Of a stretch of 64,000 bases of DNA, positions 17,482-26,185 are shown in pieces. The stretch lies in NCBI RefSeq assembly GCF_023091245.1, contig NZ_JAHWXN010000001.1, forward strand, positions 62,001 to 126,000, in the 5' to 3' direction. This stretch comes from Microbacterium croceum. GTDB lineage: Bacteria; Actinomycetota; Actinomycetes; Actinomycetales; Microbacteriaceae. Within the stretch, counting starts at the first letter, position 1. Each line of letters starts with the position of its first letter. The notes below the pieces were generated by a model that saw only the letters and a list, made by a program, of their open reading frames with translations, was not told the DNA's origin and ran no database searches. The translations under genes and the position numbers were made by a program.

Positions 17482-18996
17482 TCAGAGTCCCTGCGCCAGG
17501 CGGTAGTACGCCTGGTTCCAGCGGACCTGCTTCTGGAACTCCGGCAGCGTGGTGCTGTCGTCGATCACCAGCAGCTCGACCTCGGCCATCTCGGCGAAGT
17601 CGCGGAACGCCTCGATGCCGACAGCGGTCGACATGACGGTGTGGTGCGCAGCACCGGCGGTGAGCCAGGCGGCGGCGCTGGTGGTGAAGTCCGGCTGCGG
17701 CTTCCACACCGCGCGGCCGACGGGGAGCTTGGGCAGCGATGCCCGCGGCGGGACGTTCTCGACCACATTCGCGGTGAGGCGGAACCGGTCGCGCATGTCG
17801 CTGAGCGCGACCACGACCGCGGGGCCGGGGTCGGCCGTGAAGACCAGGCGCACCGGGTCATCCTTGCCGCCGATGCCGAGCGGGTGGATCTCGAGCGTCG
17901 GCTTCGCTGTGGTCAGCGACGGCGAGACCTCGAGCATGTGCGCACCCAGGATCAGCTCGTCACCCGGGGTCATGTCGTAGGTGTAGTCCTCCATGAGGCT
18001 CGCACCGCCGGGGAGCCCTGCGCCCATGACGTTCGCGATGCGCACGAGCACGGCGGTCTTCCAGTCGCCCTCGGCGCCGAAGCCGTAGCCCTCGGCCATG
18101 AGCCGCTGCACCGCCAGACCGGGCAGCTGCTTCAGCGCGCCCAGGTCCTCGAACGAGGTCGTGAAGGCGCCGAAGCCGCCCTCCTCCAGGAACGACCGCA
18201 GCCCGACCTCGATCGCGGCGCCGTCGCGCAGCGCGGAGTGCCGGTCGCCGCCGCGGCGCAGTTCGGGCGCGACCTCGTACAGCTCCTCGTACTCGGCGAC
18301 CAGGGCGTCGATCGCCGAGTCGGATGCCGCGGCCACGGCCTCCGCCAGCTCGTTCACGCCCCAGGTGTTGACCTGCACGCCGAACCGCAGCTCGGCCTCG
18401 GTCTTGTCGCCCTCGGTGACCGCGACGAAGCGCATGTTGTCGCCGAAGCGGGCGAGCTTGAGGTCGCGCGATGCCGCGAGGCCGGCCGCCGCACGCTGCC
18501 AGGTGCCGAGCTCGCGGCGCAGACGCGGGTCGGACGCGTGGCCGACGATGGTCTTGCGCGGCACACCGAGCCGGGTCTGGATGTACCCGAACTCGCGGTC
18601 GCCGTGCGCGGCCTGGTTCAGGTTCATGAAGTCGAAGTCGATGTCGGCCCAGGGCAGCTCGACGTTCGCCTGCGTGTGCAGGTGCGCGAGCGGCTTCTGC
18701 AGGGCGTCGAGCCCGGCGATCCACATCTTCGCGGGGCTGAAAGTGTGCATCCACGCCACGAGCCCGATCACACGGTCGTCGGCGTTGCCCTCCAGCGCGG
18801 TGCGCTTGATGGCGGCGGCATCCGTCAGCACGGGCTTCCAGACGATCTTCACCGGCACCTCGGCCGACTCGTCGAGCAGGCGGGCGATCTGCTGGGACTG
18901 CTCCGCCACCTGGGCGAGCGTCTCGGGGCCGTAGAGGTGCTGGCTGCCGGTCAGGAACCAGACCTCGTAGCCGTCGAGGGAGGTGGTCAGTGCCAT
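17482..18996 (-). CDS. araA: L-arabinose isomerase
   Basis: Converts L-arabinose to L-ribulose. The 504-residue protein has full family length, with the diagnostic N-terminus [14 protein letters not shown], the [12 protein letters not shown] segment (about 80-91) and metal-binding and catalytic Glu/His residues in the [15 protein letters not shown] region. The start at 18996 is preceded by AAAGG 8 nt upstream. It lies between araB and galM on the same strand. Confidence 0.97.
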   Translation of the reverse strand: MALTTSLDGYEVWFLTGSQHLYGPETLAQVAEQSQQIARLLDESAEVPVKIVWKPVLTDAAAIKRTALEGNADDRVIGLVAWMHTFSPAKMWIAGLDALQKPLAHLHTQANVELPWADIDFDFMNLNQAAHGDREFGYIQTRLGVPRKTIVGHASDPRLRRELGTWQRAAAGLAASRDLKLARFGDNMRFVAVTEGDKTEAELRFGVQVNTWGVNELAEAVAAASDSAIDALVAEYEELYEVAPELRRGGDRHSALRDGAAIEVGLRSFLEEGGFGAFTTSFEDLGALKQLPGLAVQRLMAEGYGFGAEGDWKTAVLVRIANVMGAGLPGGASLMEDYTYDMTPGDELILGAHMLEVSPSLTTAKPTLEIHPLGIGGKDDPVRLVFTADPGPAVVVALSDMRDRFRLTANVVENVPPRASLPKLPVGRAVWKPQPDFTTSAAAWLTAGAAHHTVMSTAVGIEAFRDFAEMAEVELLVIDDSTTLPEFQKQVRWNQAYYRLAQGL

Positions 18997-19025
18997 GGTG
19001 ATGCCTTTCAGGTGGTGCGGAAGCG

Positions 19026-20609
19026 TCAGAGCGATGCGACGGCGGCGGCCTCGACGGCCAGCCCCGCCCGGTAGCGATCGAGGTAGGAGGCGAAGCCGGC
19101 GACGTCGGCCGGATCAGGGTCGGCGACCGAGACGGATGCCGCGGCGAAGACCTGCTCGTCGAGGTACGCCCCCAGGTCGAGGTCGTCGGAGTGCGAGAGG
19201 TAGGAAGCGAGCACGGCGATGCCCCATGCCCCACCCTCCGAGGCGAGTTCGCCGACCGCGACGGGGGCGGCGAGCGCACCGGCGAGGAAGCGCTGGGCGA
19301 CGCCGGCGGTACGGAACATGCCTCCGTGCGCGAACATCCGGTCCAGCGCGACCCCCTCGTCGGTCAGGGTCTGCATGCCGAGCGCGAGCGTGCCGAACAC
19401 GCCGTACAGCTGCGCGCGCACGAAGTTGGCCAGGCTGAAGTCGCTGTCCGGCGTGCGCACGAACAGCGGTCGCCCTGCCGTGAGCCCGGCGATGGGTTCG
19501 CCCGCCAGATGGTTGTAGGCGAGCAGTCCGCCCGCGTCCGTCTCGCCCGCGAGGGCTTCGCGGAACAGCACGTCGAACACCGCGTCGTCGTCGAGCGGCT
19601 GCCCGGCAGCCGCGGAGAAGCGCGTGAAGAGCCCCGCCCACGCCGCGAGCTCGCTGGCCCCGTTGTTGCAGTGCACCATGGCCACGGCATCGCCCGCCGG
19701 CGTCGTGACGAGGTCGAGCTCCTCATGCGCCTCGGACAGCGGCCGCTCCAGCACCACCATCGCGAAGATGCTCGTCCCCGCGCTCACGTTGCCGGTGCGC
19801 GGTGCGACGGCGTTCGTGGCCACCATCCCGGTACCGGCATCGCCCTCGGGCGGGCAGAGCGGGATGCCGCTGCGCAGTGCACCGGTGGGATCGAGCAGTG
19901 CGGCGCCGGCGGCCGTGAGGGCACCGGCATCCGCTCCCGCGGGCTTCACGGTCGGGAACAGCGCCGTCAGCGGCGCGGGCAGCCGGTCGCCCACGAGTGC
20001 GGCGTAGGCCTCGAGCATCCGGGCGTCGTAATCGGTGGTCGCCGAGTCGATCGGGAACATGCCGGACGCATCGCCGACACCGAGCACCCGTTCGCCGGTG
20101 AGCTGCGTGTGCACGTAGCCGGCGAGGGTGGTGACGAAGTCGAGCTGGGACACGTGCGGCTCGGCATCGAGCACGGCCTGGTGCAGGTGCGCGATCGACC
20201 AGCGCAGCGGGATGTTCACGCCGAGGGTCTCGCTGAGCTCCGCCGCCGCGACGCCGGTGTTCGTGTTGCGCCACGTGCGGAAGGGCACGAGCAGTTCGCC
20301 CTCCGCGTCGAACGCGAGGTAGCCGTGCATCATCGCCGAGATGCCGATGGCCCCGAACGTGTCGGGACGGATGCCGTGCTGCGCCTCCGCGTCGGCGACG
20401 AGGGCGGCGTAGGCCGCCTGCAGTCCCGCCCACACCTCGTCGAGGGAGTAGGTCCACAGGCCGTCCTCGAGCCGGTTCTCCCAGGCGGAGGAGCCGGTCG
20501 CGAGCACCTCGGTCGCATCGGGGCCGATCAGGCAGGCCTTGATGCGGGTGGAGCCCAGCTCGATGCCGAGGCTCGTGCGACCGGCGGCGATGTCGTCGCG
20601 GGCGCTCAT
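19026..20609 (-). CDS. araB: Ribulokinase (FGGY family)
   Basis: Phosphorylates L-ribulose to L-ribulose 5-phosphate. The 527-residue FGGY kinase has the N-terminal [15 protein letters not shown] loop, [23 protein letters not shown] and the C-terminal ATP-binding [19 protein letters not shown]. This actinobacterial form is shorter than E. coli AraB (about 566). Its start overlaps the araD stop by 4 nt (ATGA), so translation is coupled. The assignment rests on family plus position between araA and araD. Confidence 0.93.
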   Translation of the reverse strand: MSARDDIAAGRTSLGIELGSTRIKACLIGPDATEVLATGSSAWENRLEDGLWTYSLDEVWAGLQAAYAALVADAEAQHGIRPDTFGAIGISAMMHGYLAFDAEGELLVPFRTWRNTNTGVAAAELSETLGVNIPLRWSIAHLHQAVLDAEPHVSQLDFVTTLAGYVHTQLTGERVLGVGDASGMFPIDSATTDYDARMLEAYAALVGDRLPAPLTALFPTVKPAGADAGALTAAGAALLDPTGALRSGIPLCPPEGDAGTGMVATNAVAPRTGNVSAGTSIFAMVVLERPLSEAHEELDLVTTPAGDAVAMVHCNNGASELAAWAGLFTRFSAAAGQPLDDDAVFDVLFREALAGETDAGGLLAYNHLAGEPIAGLTAGRPLFVRTPDSDFSLANFVRAQLYGVFGTLALGMQTLTDEGVALDRMFAHGGMFRTAGVAQRFLAGALAAPVAVGELASEGGAWGIAVLASYLSHSDDLDLGAYLDEQVFAAASVSVADPDPADVAGFASYLDRYRAGLAVEAAAVASL

Positions 20610-21325
20610 CGGCGGGCGTCCGCGCTCTGGCCGTACACGTTCTGGTATCGGTCGTACAGGCGGTCGATCGCCTCCTGCGGAATCGGGATCAGCGGACCGG
20701 CCTCACGGGCGATGTGCACGGTGCGGGCGACGTCCTCGACCATGACCGCGGCCTTGACGGCATCCTTGGCATCCGCACCGATCGTGAACGGGCCGTGGTT
20801 CTGCATCAGGACGGCACGCGATCGGTGACCACGGAGCGTCTCGACGATGCCGCGTCCGATCGAGTCGTCGCCGATGATCGCGAAGGGGCCGACCGGCACC
20901 GGGCCGCCGAACTCGTCGGCCATGGCCGTGATCACGCAGGGGATCTCCTCGCCGCGCGCCGCCCAGGCCACCGCGTAGGTCGAGTGCGTGTGCACGACCC
21001 CTCCGACCTCCGGCATGTTCCGATACACGTAGGCATGCGCCGCGGTGTCGCTGGAGGGCGAGCGGTCGCTGCCGGCAGTGCCGGGGATCACGGCGCCGTC
21101 GAGGTCGCACAGGATCATGTTGTCGGGCGTGAGGTCGTCATAGGAGACGCCGGACGGCTTGATCACGAAGAGGTCGGCGCCGGGCACCCGACCCGAGACG
21201 TTGCCGCCGGTCCAGACGATGAGGTCGTAGCGCACGAGCTCGCTGTGCAGCCGGGCCACATCGGCGCGGACGGTGGCGATCGCGCTCTCGACGGCGGGAT
21301 CGAAAGTGGGGGCGGCGTTGCTCAC
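20606..21325 (-). CDS. araD: L-ribulose-5-phosphate 4-epimerase
   Basis: Class II aldolase-family epimerase making D-xylulose 5-phosphate, the last step of arabinose entry. The 239-residue protein (from 21325) shows GGNVSGR, the phosphate-binding KPSG, the zinc ligands HTHSTYA and LMQNHGPFTIG, and a C-terminal RLYDRYQNVYGQ. I chose the GTG at 21325 (MSNAAPTF) because AGAGG lies 6 nt upstream. The longer GTG start at 21355 lies inside a perfect palindrome that is more likely an operator. Confidence 0.94.
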   Translation of the reverse strand: MSNAAPTFDPAVESAIATVRADVARLHSELVRYDLIVWTGGNVSGRVPGADLFVIKPSGVSYDDLTPDNMILCDLDGAVIPGTAGSDRSPSSDTAAHAYVYRNMPEVGGVVHTHSTYAVAWAARGEEIPCVITAMADEFGGPVPVGPFAIIGDDSIGRGIVETLRGHRSRAVLMQNHGPFTIGADAKDAVKAAVMVEDVARTVHIAREAGPLIPIPQEAIDRLYDRYQNVYGQSADARR

Positions 21326-21347
21326 AGGTACCTCTGGGGGTTCACGG

Positions 21348-21370
21348 CCGGTCACTGTGACCGGTCACAG
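21348..21370. promoter_or_regulatory. Overlapping palindromes upstream of araD (candidate AraR operator)
   Basis: CTGTGACCGGTCACAG (21355-21370) is a perfect 16-bp palindrome. It overlaps a second one, CCGGTCACTGTGACCGG (21348-21364). It lies 23-45 bp before the araD start, downstream of a divergently spaced LacI gene on the same strand. The regulator assignment is inferred. Confidence 0.6.
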
Positions 21371-21553
21371 AAGTGTGTCACGGGGGCCTCGGGTGCGTCA
21401 AGCACGCGCTCGGGCAGAGGCGGCGTGTTCACAACTCCGCAGATTCGCAACACACAACCCGCCTCGCTTGCGTCGTTGCGGGCCGCCGCGCGGCCGCAGT
21501 GTGGTCCTCCGCGATTAATTGAGGAGTTATGGACGAAAGCCGGGCAGCCGCCG

Positions 21554-22558
21554 CTAGCGGGGCGGAGCCACCGAGGCGCGCGTGATCAGCTCAGGGGCCA
21601 CCGGGGCCAGAGTCTCGGTCGCGGCACCGCCGATCGCGGCGGCCACGGCCCGGCGTGCGAGCTCGTCGAAGTCCTGCCGCACTGTGGTGAGCTGAGGCCA
21701 GTAGTACGCGGCATCCGGGATGTCGTCGAACCCGACCACACTGATGTCTCCGGGCACCGAGAGCCCCGCCTCATGCAGGCCCCCGAGCAGGCCGAGCGCC
21801 ATCTGGTCGTTCGCCGCGAACACCGCCGTGGCGCCGGACTCCCGCACCGCGGCGACGGCCGCGTATCCCGACCCCGCCGACCAGTCGCCCGCGATCACGG
21901 GCCCGGCGTCCAGCCCCCGGGCCGTGAGCTCGGCCGCGAAGCCCTCCGCTCGCGACTCGGCCTCGAGCCAGTCCGCAGGGCCGGCGAGGTGCGCGATGCG
22001 CGTGTGACCGGCATCGGCGAGGGCGGCGACGGCCAGGCGCGCGCCGGCGGCCTGATCGACCGAGAGCCCTGGCGCCCCCCTGCCCGCGGAGTGCAGCGTG
22101 ATCACCGGCACATCGATGCGCAGATCGTCGAGCGCGGCCAGAGTCCGTGCGTGCGGTGCCACGACCACGATCCCCTCGACGCCCTGTGCGACCAGGTGGT
22201 CGACGGCAGCGACCACGGCCGCGGCATCACCGGCATCCGCGAACGCCGCGCTGACCCAGTACCCCGCATCGCGCGCCGAGGCTTCGAGCGCGGCGATGCT
22301 GCGCGACGGCCCGTACTGCAGCGCGTCCGACGCGAGCACACCGAGCGTGCGGGAGCGCCGGGTGCCCAGAGCGCGGGCCGCGTTGTTCATCCGGTAGCCG
22401 AGTTCCGCCATGGCCGCGCGGACGCGCTCCAGCGTCTCGGGGGCGACATCGGGGTGGTCGTTCAGCACCCGCGACACGGTCTGGCGCGAGACTCCGGCAC
22501 GGGCGGCGACGTCACGCACGCCGACGGTTCGGCGGGGCTCGCTGCTCGTGTCACTCAC
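21554..22558 (-). CDS. LacI-family regulator of the ara genes
   Basis: A LacI-type repressor of about 334 residues. The helix-turn-helix is GVRDVAARAGVSRQTVSRVLN, followed by the hinge and a periplasmic-binding-protein-like domain with VEGIVVVAPHARTL, AVFAANDQMALG, ISVVGFDDIPDA and a C-terminal PQLTTVRQDF. Its recognition helix (SRQTVSRVLN) differs from that of the other two LacI proteins here (SHMTVSRVLN), so it should read a different operator. I chose the GTG at 22558 over the GTG at 22606 because TACACT sits exactly 7 nt before it, a leaderless arrangement. It precedes araDBA and probably controls it in response to arabinose. Confidence 0.9.
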   Translation of the reverse strand: MSDTSSEPRRTVGVRDVAARAGVSRQTVSRVLNDHPDVAPETLERVRAAMAELGYRMNNAARALGTRRSRTLGVLASDALQYGPSRSIAALEASARDAGYWVSAAFADAGDAAAVVAAVDHLVAQGVEGIVVVAPHARTLAALDDLRIDVPVITLHSAGRGAPGLSVDQAAGARLAVAALADAGHTRIAHLAGPADWLEAESRAEGFAAELTARGLDAGPVIAGDWSAGSGYAAVAAVRESGATAVFAANDQMALGLLGGLHEAGLSVPGDISVVGFDDIPDAAYYWPQLTTVRQDFDELARRAVAAAIGGAATETLAPVAPELITRASVAPPR

Positions 22559-22565
22559 GCCGACG

Positions 22566-22571
22566 AGTGTA
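22566..22571 (-). promoter_or_regulatory. -10 element (TACACT) for a leaderless transcript
   Basis: TACACT on the minus strand, 7 nt before the GTG at 22558, fits the TANNNT pattern whose transcription start falls on the start codon. No Shine-Dalgarno is present, which agrees. Confidence 0.45.
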
Positions 22572-22615
22572 CGACGTGCGACGCCGCTGCCCCGCCGCCG
22601 TGCCACTCTGGTGAC

Positions 22616-23461
22616 ATGCGCATCGCTCTCACTGGTTCATCGGGCAAGCTCGGCAACGTCGTCGCACGGGAGCTCCGTGCGAACGGGTACGAGGTCATCG
22701 GCATGGATGTCACCGGCACCCGCGGCCCTGACTTCGTGCAGGTCGACCTCACTGACTACGGTCAGGTCATCGACGCTTTCACGGCCGTGGGTGACCGGCA
22801 CGACGGCATCGACGCCGTCGTGCATCTGGGCGCGATCCCGGCGCCAGGCATCCGCAGCGACGTCGCGACCTTCCACAACAACATGCCCGCCACGTTCAAC
22901 GTGTTCTGGGCCGCGGTACGGCTCGGCATCCGCCGCATCGTCTACGCCTCCAGCGAGACGGTGCTCGGTCTGCCGTTCGACGTGCCGCCGCCCTACGCGC
23001 CTGTCGACGAGGACTACCCCGCCCGTCCGGAGTCGGTGTACTCGCTCGTGAAGACGCTCGAGGAGCAGCTGGCGAGCGAGCTGGTGCGCTGGCATCCCGA
23101 TGTGTCGATCACTGCCCTGCGGTTCTCGAACGTCATGAACCCCGAGGACTACGCCGAGTTCCCCGACTTCGATGCCGACGCCCTGCGCCGCAAGTGGAAC
23201 CTCTGGGGCTACATCGACGCCCGCGACGGCGCGCAGGCCGTGCAGCGCGCGCTCGAGGTCGCCGCCCCGGGCTTCGACCGGTTCATCATCGCGGCCGCCG
23301 ACACCGTGATGTCGCGTCCGAACGCGGAGCTGCTCGCCGAGGTCTTCCCCGACGTGCCGCTGACGCGCGAGGTCGGTCCGAACGAGACCCTGTTGTCCAT
23401 CGACAAGGCACGCCGCGTGCTGGGCTTCGACCCGCAGCACTCCTGGCGCGACCACGTCTGA
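22616..23461 (+). CDS. NAD-dependent epimerase/dehydratase (extended SDR)
   Basis: A 281-residue extended short-chain dehydrogenase with the nucleotide-binding GSSGKLG motif (about 7-13), the Asp31 that favours NAD, the AxxSS segment (YASSET, about 110-115) and the active-site YSLVK (Tyr142, Lys146). The sequence resembles uronate-dehydrogenase-like or sugar-epimerase SDRs, but I cannot name the substrate. It diverges from the ara LacI gene with a 57-bp gap. Confidence 0.88.
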   Translation: MRIALTGSSGKLGNVVARELRANGYEVIGMDVTGTRGPDFVQVDLTDYGQVIDAFTAVGDRHDGIDAVVHLGAIPAPGIRSDVATFHNNMPATFNVFWAAVRLGIRRIVYASSETVLGLPFDVPPPYAPVDEDYPARPESVYSLVKTLEEQLASELVRWHPDVSITALRFSNVMNPEDYAEFPDFDADALRRKWNLWGYIDARDGAQAVQRALEVAAPGFDRFIIAAADTVMSRPNAELLAEVFPDVPLTREVGPNETLLSIDKARRVLGFDPQHSWRDHV

Positions 23462-23546
23462 CCACGCACCTTTCCCGAGCGGGACCGGGGACTTCTCACG
23501 GTCCGCCGGCCCACCGCCACGCGAACCGCAGCGCTACCGTGGTGCC

Positions 23547-23978
23547 ATGCGCTCGACGCCGCGCCCGCCGCGCACCATCCGATTCGGCCTGATCGGCATC
23601 GCGTGGTTCAGCCTGCTCTCCGCGCTGGCCGGGATGGTGGGCCTGACGGTCGGCGGCGGGATGGGACTCCCGCCCGAGTGGATCGAGGGGAGCGTCTTCC
23701 GCTCGTACTTCTGGCCCGGGGTGATCCTCGGGGTCGTGGTCGGCGGGGTGCAAGCGCTCGCGCTCATCGCCCAGTCCCGCGGCTACCGCGTCGCCTGGGG
23801 TGTGCACGCCGCCGCGGGTCTGACGATGATGATCTGGATCTTCGTGGAGATCGCGATCATGCTCGTGTGGTCGCCTCTGCACGGCATCTACTTCGTCACC
23901 GGGCTGGTCCAGACGATCATCGCGGTGCTCGCCCTCGGCGCCTGGCCCCGACCGTTTCTGGCGCGGACCCCGCGCTAG
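23547..23978 (+). CDS. Small four-helix membrane protein of unknown function
   Basis: A 143-residue protein with four hydrophobic segments (about 13-36, 52-74, 80-104 and 111-132) and a basic N-terminus. No known motif was recognised. The start ATG is preceded by TACCGT 6 nt upstream, which suits a leaderless transcript. It is followed by a strong hairpin shared with the convergent importer operon. Confidence 0.8.
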   Translation: MRSTPRPPRTIRFGLIGIAWFSLLSALAGMVGLTVGGGMGLPPEWIEGSVFRSYFWPGVILGVVVGGVQALALIAQSRGYRVAWGVHAAAGLTMMIWIFVEIAIMLVWSPLHGIYFVTGLVQTIIAVLALGAWPRPFLARTPR

Positions 23979-23990
23979 CCCCTCCGGGTC

Positions 23991-24032
23991 GCAGAGAGGC
24001 ACCCCTGTTCGTCGACAGGGGCACCACTCTGC
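23991..24032. terminator. Bidirectional terminator
   Basis: A long imperfect hairpin: outer arms GCAGAG / CTCTGC and inner arms CCCCTGT / ACAGGGG with a TCGTCG loop. It lies between convergent genes ending at 23978 and 24075. Confidence 0.7.
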
Positions 24033-24074
24033 CGCCGGAGTGACCGGGCGACCGGAGCACCGACCGGGCGGCGG

Positions 24075-25112
24075 CTACTCCTTCTTGCGCGTCACCACGC
24101 GCTGCAGCAGCACGAAGACAAGCAGGATGCCGCCGGTGATGATGGTCGTCATCTCGGGCGGGATGCCACCGTCACGCGTGATCAGCACGGTCATGAGGCC
24201 GAGCACGAGGGCTCCGATGACCGAGCCGAGCACGTAGCCGTACGCACCGGTGAGCACGGTGCCGCCGATGACCGCGGCCGCGATCGCGTCGAGCTCCCAG
24301 CCGATGCCGGTGATGTTCTGGGCGGTCCCGAGCCGCGCGGTGTAGAGCACGGCGGCGAGGCCGGCGAGCGAGCCGCTGATCACGTAGACCAGCACCTTGG
24401 TACGCGGCACGGGGAGCCCCATCAGCAGCGCGGAGTTCTCCGATCCGCCGATCGCGTAGACGGTGCGCCCCGTACGGGTGCGGTGCAGCACGAAGAAGGC
24501 GACGAGCACGACGACGATCGCGATGATCACCGCCGGGGTGATGACGAGGTCGTTCACCTTCGGCCCGTCGATGATCTTGATCTTCTCGGCGATCAGACGG
24601 ATCGGGGAGTCGGCGGGAAGCTGCTCCGGCTTGGTGCTCAGCAGCGACGCGAGGCCGCGTCCGAGGAACATCATGGCGAGAGTCGCGATGAACGGCTGCA
24701 CATTGAAGTACCTGATCAGCACGCCGGAGACGAGTCCGAAGAGCCCGCCGATGACGATCATGAGCACGATCACGACGAGCGGATCCCACCCGGCGTTCGA
24801 GAGCATGACGCCGGCGACGGACGAGACCGCGATGACCGAGCCGACCGACAGGTCGATACCGCCGGTGAGGATGACGAAGGTCAGCGCGACCGCGAGCACG
24901 ATGAGGTGCGCGTTGTTGATGAGCAGGTTCGACAGGGTGCTCGCCTGCACGATCTTGCCGTAGGCGATCTCGCCGTACACGATCATGGCGACGAAGATGA
25001 CCACCGAGGCGATGGTCGGAACCACCGACGGGTTCGCCCTCAGCTGCCGACGCATCCGGTCGACGAAGTTCGTTCCGGCACTCTGGACTGGTGCTGCTGC
25101 GATGACGCTCAT
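24075..25112 (-). CDS. Sugar ABC transporter permease (YjfF-like)
   Basis: A 345-residue inner-membrane permease of the ribose/galactofuranose class (BPD_transp_2) with about ten hydrophobic segments. It has the conserved GGIDLSVGS loop (about 84-92), FIATLAMMFLGRGLA and LDAIAAAVIGGTVLTG. The true start is the ATG at 25112, overlapping the upstream permease stop by 4 nt; the longer frame to 26219 is antisense noise. With its partner it forms the membrane channel of the importer. Confidence 0.93.
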   Translation of the reverse strand: MSVIAAAPVQSAGTNFVDRMRRQLRANPSVVPTIASVVIFVAMIVYGEIAYGKIVQASTLSNLLINNAHLIVLAVALTFVILTGGIDLSVGSVIAVSSVAGVMLSNAGWDPLVVIVLMIVIGGLFGLVSGVLIRYFNVQPFIATLAMMFLGRGLASLLSTKPEQLPADSPIRLIAEKIKIIDGPKVNDLVITPAVIIAIVVVLVAFFVLHRTRTGRTVYAIGGSENSALLMGLPVPRTKVLVYVISGSLAGLAAVLYTARLGTAQNITGIGWELDAIAAAVIGGTVLTGAYGYVLGSVIGALVLGLMTVLITRDGGIPPEMTTIITGGILLVFVLLQRVVTRKKE

Positions 25113-26185
25113 GCTGCAGCCTCCTTCACGATCTCGACTCGCGGTGAGGGCGTCTGCGCCTTCTTGCGACGTTGGAACCAGCTGCGCACCCGCTCGGACT
25201 GCAGCAGGCAGATGGCGACGATCACGATCGCCTTGAAGGCCGGGGTGGCCGACGACGAGACGCCGAGGAACAGCACGGTCTTGTCGAGGGTCGCGATCAG
25301 GAGAGCACCGACGAAGGCGCCGCTGAGCGAGAACTTGCCACCCGCGAGCGAGGCGCCGCCGATGACCACGGCGAGGATCGCGTCGAGCTCGAGCTGGTAG
25401 CCGGTGCGGGAGATGTCGACGGTCATGACGCTGCCGACCGACATCACCCCGGCGATGCCCGCGAGGATGCCGCTGAGCACGTAGGTCGTCAGCAGGAGCC
25501 CCTTCGGCTTGATGCCGGCCATCCGGCTCGCCTTCGGGTTGATGCCGATGGCTTCGATCATGAGGCCGAGGGCGCTGCGCCGCACCACCCACGCGACCAG
25601 CAGCACGATGACGACCGCGAGGATGAACACCACGGGGATGCCGATCACGAAGCCGTTCGCGATCCAACGGAACGGATCGCTCGACGCCGCCGTGTTCTGC
25701 CCACCGGTGATGACCTTGGCGATGCCGCGCCCCGCGAGCATCAGCACGAGCGTCGCGATGAAGGGTTGCAGCCCGACATAGGCGACCAGGATGCCGTTCA
25801 CCGCGCCGAGGATGGCGGTGACCAGCAGCGCGAGGCCCACGGCCGCGAGCGCGACGCCGACCGAGCCGGAGTCGTTCGCCGCGGCGAGGAACTCCATCGA
25901 CACGGCTCCGGCGACGGCCATCAGCGAGCCGACCGAGAGATCGATGCCGCCAGTCGCGATCACGAGCGACATGCCGATCGCGATCATCATGATGGGTGCC
26001 GCCTGGCGGAGGATGTCGACCAGGTTGCCGACGAGGTTGCCGTTGTTCGGGTTGATCGAGATCGCGAGATACGTCGGATCCTTGAGAACGTTCAGCGCGA
26101 GCAGCGCGACGATCGCGACGATGCCCCAGAAGAACGGCTTGCGGATCAGATCGCGCCACACGGACGCACGAGCGGAAGCGCTCAT
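25109..26185 (-). CDS. Sugar ABC transporter permease (YtfT-like)
   Basis: A 358-residue permease of the same family as its neighbour, with the GGIDLSVGS loop (about 79-87), FIATLVLMLAGRGIAK and LDAILAVVIGGASLAG. Its ATG at 26185 overlaps the ATPase stop by 4 nt and its stop overlaps the next permease start by 4 nt. In the YtfQ-YtfR-YtfT-YjfF class two different permeases pair with one ATPase, exactly the order seen here. Confidence 0.93.
   Translation of the reverse strand: MSASARASVWRDLIRKPFFWGIVAIVALLALNVLKDPTYLAISINPNNGNLVGNLVDILRQAAPIMMIAIGMSLVIATGGIDLSVGSLMAVAGAVSMEFLAAANDSGSVGVALAAVGLALLVTAILGAVNGILVAYVGLQPFIATLVLMLAGRGIAKVITGGQNTAASSDPFRWIANGFVIGIPVVFILAVVIVLLVAWVVRRSALGLMIEAIGINPKASRMAGIKPKGLLLTTYVLSGILAGIAGVMSVGSVMTVDISRTGYQLELDAILAVVIGGASLAGGKFSLSGAFVGALLIATLDKTVLFLGVSSSATPAFKAIVIVAICLLQSERVRSWFQRRKKAQTPSPRVEIVKEAAA

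Noticed and set aside
20714..22615. Upstream extension of the SDR frame
   Set aside because: The extension overlaps araD and the LacI gene in antisense; the Rossmann fold begins at the ATG at 22616.
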